The notes: generated from the sequence alone by a model not told the origin. A stretch of 64,000 bases of DNA from JACDAE01 sp963717195 (GCA_963717195.1 CAVQVR010000012.1:248001-312000); one strand, 5' to 3'; positions 17,763 through 26,985 are shown, counted from the stretch's first letter. A program made the numbers and translations.

Positions 17763-18989
17763 TCAGGATGTTGGCGCATCGGGCGCAGACAGCCGCGTCT
17801 CCAGGCATCGGGCTTCCCACTCACGGGAGAGCGACTGAAGCCGTTCTTGTTGCAGCGTAAACTGCTCAGAGAGCATTTGACGTGCCGCTCTCTCATCATG
17901 AAGCATCGTGACCAACATTTGAATCTGCCGCTCCTGGTCTCTATCACGCTCTTGATACAGAAGCAATGCCTTCTGGTTTGCTTGATCCTGTATTTCTACG
18001 GAGGCCAGCCTCTGTTCTAGCAATTTCATATATCCATATTGCACTGTTCTTTCGTGCAGCAATTCAGACCATCGCCGTTCCAGCATACCATCGATCTCGC
18101 TTCTTTGCTGGGCCATGCCTGCCAGAAGCATTTCCTGCAGTGTCAAAAATTCTTGTTGGATTTGTTTATAAGCCTGATCATAATAGGCAAGCGTCTGCTC
18201 TATCTCTCCGAAGCGTTTTTGAGACTGGTGCTCTTGTTGCCTGAGATATGCGGTGAGATCGCTCACGATCTGATCTATCTGGTGGTGTATGTCCTGGTCA
18301 AGCTTTTCCAAAAGGTGCTGTCCCTCTTGTAAAGATTTTTGCAACGTCGCGTGATCGTTTGTAATGGTTGCTAGCACTTGTTGTTGTTGCATTCCCTGCT
18401 CTGTTAGTTCCCGGTTCTGTTGCTGGAGTCCCTGTATCTGGTGGCCTATCTGAATAGCTGCTTCTTCATACTGTTGCTGCTGCTGCTTACGATCCTGTTG
18501 CCATTCGGTCTGTTGTAATGCGAAACGACGGTTCCACTCCTGTATCTGCTGTTGGAGTTGTATTGTTCCCTGTTCAAAAGCGGTACGGGTTTGCTGAACA
18601 TGCTCCTCTATCTGCTGACGCATTCCCTGGATCAGTTTCAACGAGTGTTGATGATCCTGGATGATCTGTTCTTGTTGGCGAGGAATACTGAGCAGATCGA
18701 GCTTATGAATGTCGTCGGTAATGGCCGCCGTCGGGTCAATAATTGGCCTGATGAGCGAAACGTCGCTTGCACGCACCAGACGTGTGCGTTGGTTGATGCC
18801 AACCGGTTCTTTTCTCACAGGGAGGCGACCCGTGCTCACCCAGCGTCGTACCATTGGCTCACTCGTCCGGGTGATTCGTGCTGCATCGGTCAGGGACATC
18901 CAGTAATCGTTCTCGTCAGCCAGCTCCTCAACAAAGCGGGGTGGGTTTGGCTTGTTTTCCGTCTGGTCAAGCTCCTCTGGTGGTTTCAT
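17763..18989 (-). CDS. HTH protein with very long Gln-rich coiled coil
   Basis: The product is 408 residues from an ATG preceded by GGAG. Residues about 28-75 form a MerR/excisionase-like winged helix, 'WMSLTDAARITRTSEPMVRR' then 'WVSTGRLPVRKEP', ending in a strand with 'RLVRASDVSLI'. From about 100 to 395 the chain is an almost continuous, Gln- and Glu-rich coiled coil. The plan resembles KfrA-like or other DNA-bound filamentous proteins of plasmids and islands, though no homologue can be confirmed here. It is divergent from the recombinase gene at 19354. The glycine- and proline-free coil predicts a long rod dimer. Confidence 0.8.
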   Translation of the reverse strand: MKPPEELDQTENKPNPPRFVEELADENDYWMSLTDAARITRTSEPMVRRWVSTGRLPVRKEPVGINQRTRLVRASDVSLIRPIIDPTAAITDDIHKLDLLSIPRQQEQIIQDHQHSLKLIQGMRQQIEEHVQQTRTAFEQGTIQLQQQIQEWNRRFALQQTEWQQDRKQQQQQYEEAAIQIGHQIQGLQQQNRELTEQGMQQQQVLATITNDHATLQKSLQEGQHLLEKLDQDIHHQIDQIVSDLTAYLRQQEHQSQKRFGEIEQTLAYYDQAYKQIQQEFLTLQEMLLAGMAQQRSEIDGMLERRWSELLHERTVQYGYMKLLEQRLASVEIQDQANQKALLLYQERDRDQERQIQMLVTMLHDERAARQMLSEQFTLQQERLQSLSREWEARCLETRLSAPDAPTS

Positions 18990-19010
18990 CTGATCTCCAT
19001 TTTGGATACC

Positions 19011-19032
19011 GCTGCCCTTTTAGGCATGGGGT
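19011..19032 (+). repeat. IS200/IS605-type right-end scar (copy 3)
   Basis: GCTGCCCTTTTAGGCATGGG repeats the sequence seen at 4488-4512 and resembles 4878-4902. No tnpA or tnpB is adjacent. Confidence 0.4.
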
Positions 19033-19147
19033 TCCTGACACTGCTCATATTCCTGTATTCCTTCTCATGTTTCTGCAGTATAAGGACGATGAGAGAAAAA
19101 AGCAACATCATGAGAGAAAATACTATGACGATACTAATCGTCGCACC

Positions 19148-19180
19148 CGTTGACGATAGTGATAGTCACTTCCGTCAACG
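19148..19180. repeat. Inverted repeat upstream of recombinase promoter
   Basis: CGTTGACG at 19148-19155 is mirrored by CGTCAACG at 19173-19180, with AGTGATAGTCACT, itself nearly symmetric, in between. It ends three bases before the -35 box. Confidence 0.5.
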
Positions 19181-19182
19181 CC

Positions 19183-19211
19183 TTGACAGATGCAATCGAC
19201 TGTGTTACACT
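19183..19211 (+). promoter_or_regulatory. Strong sigma-70-like promoter for the tyrosine recombinase
   Basis: TTGACA (19183-19188) and TACACT (19206-19211) have the ideal 17-base spacing. Transcription would start inside the following inverted repeat. Confidence 0.7.
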
Positions 19212-19253
19212 CTCCTAAGTTCTGATTTCTCTTACAAATCAGAACTTAGGAGA
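19211..19253. repeat. 18-bp inverted repeat with 7-base spacer
   Basis: Arms 19211-19228 (TCTCCTAAGTTCTGATTT) and 19236-19253 are exact complements around CTCTTAC. The layout suits an operator, an early-transcript hairpin or a tyrosine recombinase core site. Confidence 0.75.
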
Positions 19254-19353
19254 AACGCAGCAACACCTGGTAAAGAGCATACAATAGGAATTGAAAATGT
19301 AGGTACATATGACCAGACAGAGGAAAACTACTTTGAAAGGCTGAACACTCCTG

Positions 19354-20466
19354 ATGGATTCTCAATCGTCACATTTGATCACCAGCACCACCAAAGAGAT
19401 CATCGCCCTCAATGACGCGTATGACGAACGGCTGGCTCATGCTGGACAGGCCGCGAACGCCGCCTTTCAGCATGATGTCTTCGCCGATTACCGTGCCACA
19501 TGCCGTCCCAATACACGCAAGCGTCATGATTATGATCTGTGCTCCTTCAGCACCTTTCTGGCCTCCTTTGGCGTCGAACGCGCAGGCACCTCACTGGCAA
19601 GTGATCCCAACGCCTGGCGTGGCATTACCTACGGCATTCTGGCAGCCTTCCGACGCTGGCTGGAGGAAAAAGGAGAAGCGACTGGCACCATCAAGGCACG
19701 CATCGCGACCATCCACCAGTATTGCCGACTCGCCGGTCCCCCACCCCAGGGAGCGGGTGTACTCTCAGCCGAAGAACTGGCGTCCATCCTCAACGTTAAA
19801 GGCTACAACGGCAAAGCTGCCCGCAACCTGGACGAGAGCCGGCTCGATCGGCGCATTCCTACCAGGATTGGATATAAGAAATCCGCCTTTACCGAGATCA
19901 CCGCTCTGGAAGCAGAACAGTTGAAGCACACAACCTTGCCTCCACCACCTCCACAACGTTTTCCGCGCGAACACGACCAGTTGCTTGCAGCCCGAGATGC
20001 TCTTATGCTCTGCCTGTTCATTGAGCATGCGTTGCGTTGTGGCGAACTTGTTGCGCTCGATATCACAAGTATCAATCTCGCCAGACACACCCTCACTATT
20101 TATAGTGAAAAAACGCATACCACGAATGTGCATCAGATGCAAGATAAGACAGAAGCGGCAGCACTGGTCTATTTGAAGCAAGCAGATAGATCGTCTGGCC
20201 CACTCTTTGAGGGATATGGTGGGAAACGCATCACCACCCGCGCAATCAACAAGCGAGTTGGTGACATTGGCAAGGTTATAGGCATCGATCACCTCTCTCC
20301 TCATGATTTGCGCCACTTCTTTACCTTCGACGCACTCGATAACGGACTTCCCCTCGATCTCGTGCAAGGCATTGGAGGCTGGGCCTCGCCCTATATGCCT
20401 CTCCTCTATGCAAAAAGGAATACGGTTCGTATCTGGAAGATCGAAGGAAAGGGGCGAATGAAGTAA
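19354..20466 (+). CDS. Tyrosine recombinase / phage-type integrase
   Basis: The product is 370 residues. An N-terminal SAM-like core-binding domain (about 40-140) is followed by the catalytic domain. Visible catalytic parts are Arg near 228 in 'EHALRCGELVALD', the box 'LSPHDLRHFFTFDAL' near 317, and the Tyr near 352 in 'PLLYAKR'. The Tyr region, 'GWASPYMPLLY', lacks the usual LGH text and has GGW instead, as in some XerC-like and transposon recombinases. The upstream promoter and inverted repeats suggest autoregulation or a local site. No other transposon genes are next to it. Confidence 0.88.
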   Translation: MDSQSSHLITSTTKEIIALNDAYDERLAHAGQAANAAFQHDVFADYRATCRPNTRKRHDYDLCSFSTFLASFGVERAGTSLASDPNAWRGITYGILAAFRRWLEEKGEATGTIKARIATIHQYCRLAGPPPQGAGVLSAEELASILNVKGYNGKAARNLDESRLDRRIPTRIGYKKSAFTEITALEAEQLKHTTLPPPPPQRFPREHDQLLAARDALMLCLFIEHALRCGELVALDITSINLARHTLTIYSEKTHTTNVHQMQDKTEAAALVYLKQADRSSGPLFEGYGGKRITTRAINKRVGDIGKVIGIDHLSPHDLRHFFTFDALDNGLPLDLVQGIGGWASPYMPLLYAKRNTVRIWKIEGKGRMK

Positions 20467-20491
20467 GCAAACAGAAAAAATGAGAAATCCT

Positions 20492-20914
20492 CTACTCCTC
20501 TTTTGCGGTTTCATTTGAAAGTGGTCGAGCAGCCAACTGGTGCATATGATACTCATGCACGCCCTTTTTGAGCGTTCCTAATGCAAGCGTGGCGCAGGTT
20601 GGACGGGTCATCACCAGTTCGCGCCCGAGCTGATCGATAAGATCCTCGAAGCTCAATTGCTCGATCTCTTCGGGCGTCATTCCCTGGACCAGTTCTGTCA
20701 CATAGGACGCAGCTGCACGGCTGATCGTGCAGCCCTCACCTTCCCACTTGACAGTCACTTTACCCTCCTCGTCGAAACGGGCATACATTGTGATCACATC
20801 GGCACAGCCAGGATTGCCACCTTTTAAGCTCACATCCACTGGATCTAGAGAACCATAGTTGCGCGGATTCTCATAATGGTCAACCAGAAATTCAATAGCT
20901 TCCTGTCGATCCAT
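20492..20914 (-). CDS. sufU: SufU-type iron-sulfur cluster assembly protein
   Basis: The start is the ATG at 20914, which has GGAGG eight bases ahead; the product is 139 residues. Conserved metal ligands are seen: Cys37 and Asp39 in 'GNPGCADV', Cys62 in 'GEGCTISRA' and Cys107 in 'TRPTCATLAL'. SufU binds zinc and takes persulfide sulfur from the SufS desulfurase for Fe-S cluster building. sufS and sufBCD are not in the window. It lies downstream of a rhodanese on the same strand, separated by a long hairpin; a sulfur-transfer link is possible but only inferred. Confidence 0.93.
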   Translation of the reverse strand: MDRQEAIEFLVDHYENPRNYGSLDPVDVSLKGGNPGCADVITMYARFDEEGKVTVKWEGEGCTISRAAASYVTELVQGMTPEEIEQLSFEDLIDQLGRELVMTRPTCATLALGTLKKGVHEYHMHQLAARPLSNETAKEE

Positions 20915-20966
20915 CGAACATACCTCCATATCACCTTGTATTTATATACAAGAGAAATTCGTGTGT

Positions 20967-21018
20967 TTGAGTAGGGCGTTCCCCTTGTGGGTGCCCACAA
21001 GGGGAACGCCCTACTCAA
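20967..21018. repeat. 25-bp perfect hairpin between rhodanese and sufU
   Basis: Arms 20967-20991 and 20994-21018 are exact complements with a 2-base loop. GTAGGGCGTTCCCCTTG resembles the arms of the 8381 repeat. It may act as a terminator for the rhodanese. Confidence 0.75.
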
Positions 21019-21046
21019 GATTCCCTTCGCAAGGATGTGGGGGTGA

Positions 21047-21928
21047 TTATTTCTCAATTGGCGCTCTGACAACGCTTCCCCATTCCGTCCACGAGCCATC
21101 ATAGTTACGTACACGAGGGAAACCAAGGAGTTGTGTCAGAACGAACCAGGTATGGGCTGACCGCTCACCTATACGGCAATAGGTAATCACTTCTTTATCC
21201 GGGGTGATATCTTTAGCACCATAAATCTGGCGCAGGTCTTCGGCCGACTTGAAGGTTCCATCTGCTTGAGCTGCCGTCGCCCAGGGAATATTTTTCGCGC
21301 CAGGGATGTGTCCCCCGCGCTGTGCACCCTCTTGCGGATAGTTGACCATGTGCAGTAGTTCGCCGCTATACTCCTGGGGTGAACGTACATCAATCAAGCG
21401 CCGACCAGGATTTCTCAATCCACTGGCAACCTCGTCGCGGAAAGCACGCAAGCTCTCATCTGCCGGTTGCGCATGGTAGGTCGTTGCCTCGTAGTGCGGT
21501 ACCTCTTTCGTCTGCGAGCGCTTCTCTTCTTCCCACTTCGCACGACCACCATTCATAATCTTGAGTTTACTATGCCCGTACATCGAGAACAACCAGAATG
21601 TGTAGCAGGCATACCAGTTATTCCTGTCACCATAGAGCACAATCGTTGTATCATTTGTAATGCCCCAGCGGCTCATCAACTGCTCAAACCCCTGCTGGTC
21701 TATAAAGTCGCGCTCGACAGGATCCTGGACATCAACATGCCAATCAAGCTTTACCGCTCCGGGAATGTGACCAATCTCATACAGCAACACGTCTTCATCG
21801 GCTTCGATGCGGCGAACGCTAGCGTCATTCAAATGATCGGCAACCCACTGTGTATCAACCAGCACCTCTGGATGAACATACCCGTTTGCAGCACTTGCTC
21901 CTGATGCCGCTATTTCAATATCTGACAT
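21047..21928 (-). CDS. Thiosulfate/3-mercaptopyruvate sulfurtransferase, second copy
   Basis: The product is 293 residues, a tandem rhodanese like the protein at 981-1832, with an N-terminal extension of about ten residues. The C-terminal catalytic loop is 'CRIGERSAHTWF' with Cys251; 'GGHIPGAKNIPW' and 'NYDGSWTEWGS' match the other copy closely. The two copies differ most in the N-terminal domain ('RRIEADEDVLLYEIGHIPG'). It would use thiosulfate or mercaptopyruvate as donor. Its position just before sufU suggests a sulfur-supply role, but rhodanese text alone does not show this. Confidence 0.95.
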   Translation of the reverse strand: MSDIEIAASGASAANGYVHPEVLVDTQWVADHLNDASVRRIEADEDVLLYEIGHIPGAVKLDWHVDVQDPVERDFIDQQGFEQLMSRWGITNDTTIVLYGDRNNWYACYTFWLFSMYGHSKLKIMNGGRAKWEEEKRSQTKEVPHYEATTYHAQPADESLRAFRDEVASGLRNPGRRLIDVRSPQEYSGELLHMVNYPQEGAQRGGHIPGAKNIPWATAAQADGTFKSAEDLRQIYGAKDITPDKEVITYCRIGERSAHTWFVLTQLLGFPRVRNYDGSWTEWGSVVRAPIEK

Positions 21929-22056
21929 AACCTACACTCCTCCTACTATGCAATAAAGAGCTTACTTCAGCACTCTCATATACCAGCTCTCTTCTAAAAA
22001 AGCCTGACAAAAGAAGCTAAAGGAAGCTATCTGATCTGCTAAATACGTCATTAAGC

Positions 22057-22093
22057 GTTTTCCCTTGTGAAGGGCTGCTTCACAAGGGAAAAC
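22057..22093. repeat. 15-bp hairpin upstream of the second rhodanese
   Basis: GTTTTCCCTTGTGAA at 22057-22071 is mirrored at 22079-22093. It lies in the region upstream of the minus-strand rhodanese and downstream of GH15. Confidence 0.6.
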
Positions 22094-22170
22094 AAATCTT
22101 TTCCATTTTATATTCTACTCCGCAACTCGGAATTAAACAAGTCGTGGTGAGCTTTCGTTGGTTGGCATAA

Positions 22171-22220
22171 GCTGAATGCGCTAAGGCATTCCTGGATGCC
22201 TGTGCTTGAGCGCATTCAGC
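22171..22220 (-). terminator. Nested hairpin after the glucoamylase gene
   Basis: GCTGAATGCGCT (22171-22182) pairs with 22209-22220 and an inner AGGCAT/ATGCCT pair extends it. It starts eight bases after the GH15 stop on the minus strand; no T-run follows. Confidence 0.5.
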
Positions 22221-22227
22221 ATTTCAT

Positions 22228-24825
22228 TTATGACACGCTGAGGTTATAGTTACTATTCCTATTGTTATCCCAAGTGCCACTCTGATTGTAAAACGCCATA
22301 TTTAACTGTGTAGAGCCCTGAGGAACTCCAACGGTTGCCTGCCAGACACCATTGCTCTGTTTACTCATGCTGGTGTCAGTAATCCCATTCCAGTTGTTAT
22401 AGCCCCAATGCATTGTGACGCTGGAGGCGTTGGAAGCCAGGGAACCGCTATAGGTTATCGTGCCCTGTGCACCCTGCGTCAGTGGGCAGGGGGAAGCAGA
22501 TACAGAGCCAGTTGTACACGAGACACCCTGCACATAGCGATTGTAGACGATAGAAGGAACGTCAGCAATTGTATGGGAGGATTCAGAGACCAGTAACGTA
22601 ATAAATTCGCCCATAGACCAGTTGAGGGGATCCATTGATTTCGTGGGAGTGCCTGGTGTATAGCCTGATGGAGCAGATGTACTCCAGATCTGCTCAGGAA
22701 TCATTCCAGTACTATTGGTAGAGGCCATCATTGCGGTAAGCGCTGGATCGCCGGAGCCACCATCTGCAATGGTGTAAATGCCACGCTCGCCCGAGAGCAA
22801 AGGCCAGAGTTGCCCGATCCCTGCACCAGTATAGTTCGACCCTTTAGATGTCTCACCATACCCATCATGGTTATAGCGGAACCAGTAACTATTTCCATTG
22901 ATCGTCTGTTTAATGGTTGCATCAACTGCTGAGAGGGACGAGGTAATGTAAGAAGAGGTGGCAGGCATTACACCCTGACGTACCAGTTCCAGGAAACTGC
23001 TGTCCACAATCGAACGCTCATCGTAGCTTCCTCCAGCATTGGCGAGCGTAATGGTATTGCTATCATTCGGATTCCCATCGCTATCGATGCGCTCGAAGTA
23101 GTGGCCGTTGCCTATCGGGCCAGTTGTCGTGAAGGTCCAGTTCACCACCTGCTTCTGCCAGGAATCAGCCGTGTTGTCAAAGAGCGTCTGGGCGCTGATA
23201 TCACCGTTGATGCGCGCAATATCAGCAGCACAGACCAATCCGGCAATCTCCGCGGCAATCGTGGCGGGGCTGTATCCACCATTCTCTTCCCAGCGCTCCT
23301 CACCGGTTGTAGGGCCATGCTGGACGATATAGTTGGCGGCTGGCTTGATGTGGTCGTTATAATCCGTACTATCGGTGATGCCGAGTTTCCACGCAAGCAT
23401 AATGGGAAATGCCTGCTCGTCCATCTGAATACCATTCCAGTAAGGAGTTCCATTGACATAGCTATTTTGTGGGAAATGCCCATCACTTTCTTGCTGCGTG
23501 TTAAACGCCCAGTGTACCGCACGTGTGGGATCAGCAGTATCACCTGCAACGATTAAGGCACTGGCAAACTCGTACATATCGCGCTCCCATACCAGGTGAT
23601 ACCCACTATCGCCATCACCATTACTATCACCCCAGGGCGTTCCCAGTCCGGCAATAAACGCTCCCGTTTGCTTATCCTGCGCGGCTTTCAGAACATTGGC
23701 TGCAAGATAATACTCTTGTTGGCGTGCCTGTTGAATAGCCTGAGTACTCCCAACAGCAGGAGGGGCCTTCAGAGCAGTATCAAAGGTATTCCACTGAGAG
23801 ACATACGTGCTGAGCATAGAAGAGGTATCGCCAAGAGTGCCAGCCAGTGTTTGTTCTGCGCTCGTGGTTGCGGAGGTATTCCCATTCGTCTGCCCGAACG
23901 AAAGAACGAGATTGAAGGTAATGGAGGTTGCGGCCTGCGTATTCACGGTTCCACCATTCGAAAGATCAAGCTCGCCGGTTTGTGCAGTGTTGCCATTGCT
24001 TGCGGCACTATATGTATCGTCCATGGTATAGTCGGGACAGCTACTACTTCCACAGTTACTGGTTCCCTTCAGGTCAGTCCAGCCATCGTTCTGCCCCACA
24101 AAGCCCGAACTGGTCATATTGGTCTGATAGGGGATCGAGGCTCCCAATGCACTTGCATAGTTGCCTGATGAATCAGTCGTAACAAGCATTGGAGTCCCAT
24201 TATACGTCTGTGTGGAACTCGAATTGTTATTCCCTGCGTTATGGATAGTTGGATTATACAGCACATAGAGCAGGTAATTGGACAGCGTTCCACTCAAAGC
24301 GGTAAAGGTGACTTGCTGGACGAGTGAATTACGAGCGGGATCGGTATAGATAGTCTTCGTCACCTTATACTTCCCGTTTTTCGCGCTATTGGTCACCGTC
24401 CAGGCCAACGAATGGGGATTATACAAGGTGGCCGTTGAAGTTGTAGCCACCTTTTCCTCATCGACCCAGGTGTGGCTGCTATCGCCGATAAGAAACTGTA
24501 AATCGGTGGTATCGGGCGTATCAGCGGTAGGATAGAAGACCTCGCTGATAATTCCATTGAACCCTGTGAACCAGATATCGCTTGTTGTATTTGCAGAGGT
24601 TCCAAGGATGGTATTTGTGGATGGTGCCCAGATAGAAGAGGCTCCTGGACCATTGGGAGCCGTTCCACTGGCATAGGCCAAGCTGGAAAATAGGAGCGAT
24701 ACGATGATAGCAAAAATCAGGAGAGCAGTAAAATATCCTCGATAGGTTGTTCGCTGGAGATTACGGCGCGAAGTAGACGCAATTAATCTAAATCCTCCAT
24801 CCAGGCGCTGAACTGTTGATGGCAT
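22228..24825 (-). CDS. Secreted GH15 glucoamylase with C-terminal starch-binding domain
   Basis: The ATG at 24825 has AAGGAG six bases ahead, which fits better than an ATG 19 codons upstream; the product is 865 residues. A long basic lead is followed by the signal 'YFTALLIFAIIVSLLFSSLA'. An all-beta N-terminal domain (about 55-330) precedes the GH15 (alpha/alpha)6 barrel. The barrel shows 'HLVWERDMYEFA', the acid segment 'GEERWEENGGYSP' and the base segment 'MIPEQIW'. The last 95 residues contain 'VTMHWGYNNWNG' and 'WDNNRNSNYNLSV', typical of CBM25/26 starch-binding modules. It would release glucose from starch or related glucans outside the cell. Confidence 0.93.
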   Translation of the reverse strand: MPSTVQRLDGGFRLIASTSRRNLQRTTYRGYFTALLIFAIIVSLLFSSLAYASGTAPNGPGASSIWAPSTNTILGTSANTTSDIWFTGFNGIISEVFYPTADTPDTTDLQFLIGDSSHTWVDEEKVATTSTATLYNPHSLAWTVTNSAKNGKYKVTKTIYTDPARNSLVQQVTFTALSGTLSNYLLYVLYNPTIHNAGNNNSSSTQTYNGTPMLVTTDSSGNYASALGASIPYQTNMTSSGFVGQNDGWTDLKGTSNCGSSSCPDYTMDDTYSAASNGNTAQTGELDLSNGGTVNTQAATSITFNLVLSFGQTNGNTSATTSAEQTLAGTLGDTSSMLSTYVSQWNTFDTALKAPPAVGSTQAIQQARQQEYYLAANVLKAAQDKQTGAFIAGLGTPWGDSNGDGDSGYHLVWERDMYEFASALIVAGDTADPTRAVHWAFNTQQESDGHFPQNSYVNGTPYWNGIQMDEQAFPIMLAWKLGITDSTDYNDHIKPAANYIVQHGPTTGEERWEENGGYSPATIAAEIAGLVCAADIARINGDISAQTLFDNTADSWQKQVVNWTFTTTGPIGNGHYFERIDSDGNPNDSNTITLANAGGSYDERSIVDSSFLELVRQGVMPATSSYITSSLSAVDATIKQTINGNSYWFRYNHDGYGETSKGSNYTGAGIGQLWPLLSGERGIYTIADGGSGDPALTAMMASTNSTGMIPEQIWSTSAPSGYTPGTPTKSMDPLNWSMGEFITLLVSESSHTIADVPSIVYNRYVQGVSCTTGSVSASPCPLTQGAQGTITYSGSLASNASSVTMHWGYNNWNGITDTSMSKQSNGVWQATVGVPQGSTQLNMAFYNQSGTWDNNRNSNYNLSVS

Positions 24826-25162
24826 CAAGATCTCCTTTCTTACAAAGCATCCTCTCTCATGGCCAGTAAGAGCAAGTGCCATGAGAGAACTCTTTTCAGT
24901 CTTTGTACTTCACAGTAAAATAGACGCAAGAATCAGGCCGATATGTGTGTTAAAAAACCTGGTATGGCAAAATTGTATAATATAAAGAGATGACAGAGTG
25001 ATCACCACAATAAATAAGAAGGGCAAACTCAAAAGCCCTGTTGATGGCATAAGAAGTGTTACAAAAGACAAAGAAGATGATACACCAGCGAGAAGCTTGA
25101 GTAATCGGGCTTTTCAGTAAATTCGAGTCGTTTTTGTTGAAATTTCTTACAGGTTGGTTTCT
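24826..25162. other. Divergent promoter region, no gene
   Basis: This gap lies between the glucoamylase (-) and a membrane protein gene (+). I see no coding frame and no strong consensus promoter. Confidence 0.3.
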
Positions 25163-26827
25163 ATGCAACAGAAAGAAAAAATAGCGGTATCTCCAAAAGA
25201 ACTCGACCTCGATCTAGACCGCTCAAAAACGGAGCATTTCCAGTCAGGCAATCCTCTGACGAAGTGGATTGGCATCATTATCTTAGGTGCTCTTCTCTTC
25301 ACCATATATCTTCTCATCAGTAGGATCGTTTCATATAACGCTGATGATGCAAGCATTCTTCTGGAAGCACAATCGATGCTACACGGAAACTATATCATGC
25401 GTGGGTGGTATATGCCCACAGATAATTTTCTCACTATTGACATACCTTTATACACGCTTGGTCTTCGCCTCGGTTTTTCACCGACTGCGTTGCTGCATAT
25501 CGTTCCGTCGCTGTTGTATACGTTAGTCGTTCTCTGTAGTGGATATCTTGTATCAACGCTCCTACCACCAGAACAGAGACTATGGAGCTGGCTGGCGTTG
25601 CTTGGAATTTTAGCCTTTCCGCCTCTTTACATGGTGCAATTATTACTTGTTGGGCCGATACATATGGGCACATTCTTGTTTGCCCTGATTGGACTTATTG
25701 CCTATAAACATTTTTTGAGTGGAGTAAGAGGGAAATGGTTCGCATTTGCACTTCTTTTCTTTTTGATGATTCTGGCCATGGTGGGAGACCCATTCGTCCT
25801 GGTCTTCCTGGTGCTACCACTTATCTTAACAGAATGCACACAGATGGTAATAAAAAAGCGGATCTCGTGGCAGGAGAATGCCGTGTTTTTCGGCATGTTC
25901 CTCGCATTCGTCATCTCACGTGTACTCCTTTGGATATTAGCCAGGGCAGGAGTCCATGTCCTCGCCAATGACGGCTTTAGTCTTACAAGCATACAAGGCA
26001 TGATCACGAATTTGCAACAGGGAATTATGCTTGTGTACTTCATCTTCAATGCCAACATTTTCACCGCAAACTCCTTTTCTCTCTCTCGCTTGCCTGTACT
26101 CATAAACGCTATCGTCGTATCGGTCTTCGGCGTTGCAATAATCTGTACGCTGATCTATGTAATCGTCAACAGAGGTAAATCCTCTCTCTTTCAAGCAGGA
26201 GCAACACCAGAGACAAAAATCATACAAGTATCGTTATGGAGCTCGATTGGGACAGCGGCTGCATTCATCTTGAGTACATTGGGGGGAGCGCTAGGAAGAA
26301 GATACCTTTACCCCTTATTGTTCCTGAGTGAGTTCGGAACATTTCCTATCGTCTTCAAATTCGTTCATAAATATGTCCTTAGAATTGCTATAGTGCTCGT
26401 ACTTGTAGCAAACGCGATACCATTTGCCATATCTCTCTATCAAGCTCCTGCGAGTGTGTCTTCTGAAATACCATTGGTAGCCGTATTGAAAGAGCATCAC
26501 TTAACCCAAGGATTAGGAAGTTACTGGATGTCAGCCTTTGTAACAGTCCTGAGTGAGGAACAGGTTGTGATACGCCAGGTTATTCCTCAAAACAATTACC
26601 TGCGCCCCTATTTATTTCTTGCCGATAGGAAATGGTTCGACCCGGCGAATTTGCAGCAAGCGGATTTTATTGTTTATAGGGATAGCGATAATGTTTCTGC
26701 TTATTATAATGCGTCGGTGCGTACCTTTGGCATACCAGATCATCAATACCATGTCAATGGTTTTACTCTACTAACATGGAATACTCCATTGCTGACTCAT
26801 GTGCATCCAGGATCTTCTTTCAGGTGA
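25163..26827 (+). CDS. Polytopic membrane protein, possible GT-C type glycosyltransferase
   Basis: The product is 554 residues from the ATG at 25163. At least ten hydrophobic helices are visible, starting 'WIGIIILGALLFTIYLLI' and including 'LWSWLALLGILAFPPLYMV' and 'FAFALLFFLMILAMVG'. The loop after the first helix has 'YNADDASILLEAQSMLHG', where two acidic residues sit just outside the membrane. The PMT/ArnT-like GT-C enzymes place their catalytic acid there. The C-terminal 110 residues are soluble and extracellular by topology. A sugar-transfer role at the membrane is an inference; no partner gene is adjacent. Confidence 0.7.
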   Translation: MQQKEKIAVSPKELDLDLDRSKTEHFQSGNPLTKWIGIIILGALLFTIYLLISRIVSYNADDASILLEAQSMLHGNYIMRGWYMPTDNFLTIDIPLYTLGLRLGFSPTALLHIVPSLLYTLVVLCSGYLVSTLLPPEQRLWSWLALLGILAFPPLYMVQLLLVGPIHMGTFLFALIGLIAYKHFLSGVRGKWFAFALLFFLMILAMVGDPFVLVFLVLPLILTECTQMVIKKRISWQENAVFFGMFLAFVISRVLLWILARAGVHVLANDGFSLTSIQGMITNLQQGIMLVYFIFNANIFTANSFSLSRLPVLINAIVVSVFGVAIICTLIYVIVNRGKSSLFQAGATPETKIIQVSLWSSIGTAAAFILSTLGGALGRRYLYPLLFLSEFGTFPIVFKFVHKYVLRIAIVLVLVANAIPFAISLYQAPASVSSEIPLVAVLKEHHLTQGLGSYWMSAFVTVLSEEQVVIRQVIPQNNYLRPYLFLADRKWFDPANLQQADFIVYRDSDNVSAYYNASVRTFGIPDHQYHVNGFTLLTWNTPLLTHVHPGSSFR

Positions 26828-26956
26828 CTACTCCCCTGGCTCAGGCTTTCCAATTCTATGAATGGGGCGCGACGGGCTTGTTCACTTCGTATACCGCTCG
26901 TCGCCCCACACTATGCTCACGATCAAATGAGGATCAGTTTTGGCTCTCCATCCTTC

Positions 26957-26985
26957 TTGACGTTTCGCTCCAGGGATGATACAAT
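26957..26985 (+). promoter_or_regulatory. Sigma-70-like promoter with long leader for the DEAD-box helicase
   Basis: TTGACG (26957-26962) and TACAAT (26980-26985) are 17 bases apart. The leader to 27243 would be about 250 bases, as is common for cold-controlled RNA helicase genes. Confidence 0.6.

Noticed and set aside
19765..20556. 263-codon minus-strand frame opposite the tyrosine recombinase
   Set aside because: The recombinase frame carries all catalytic motifs; this one has none.
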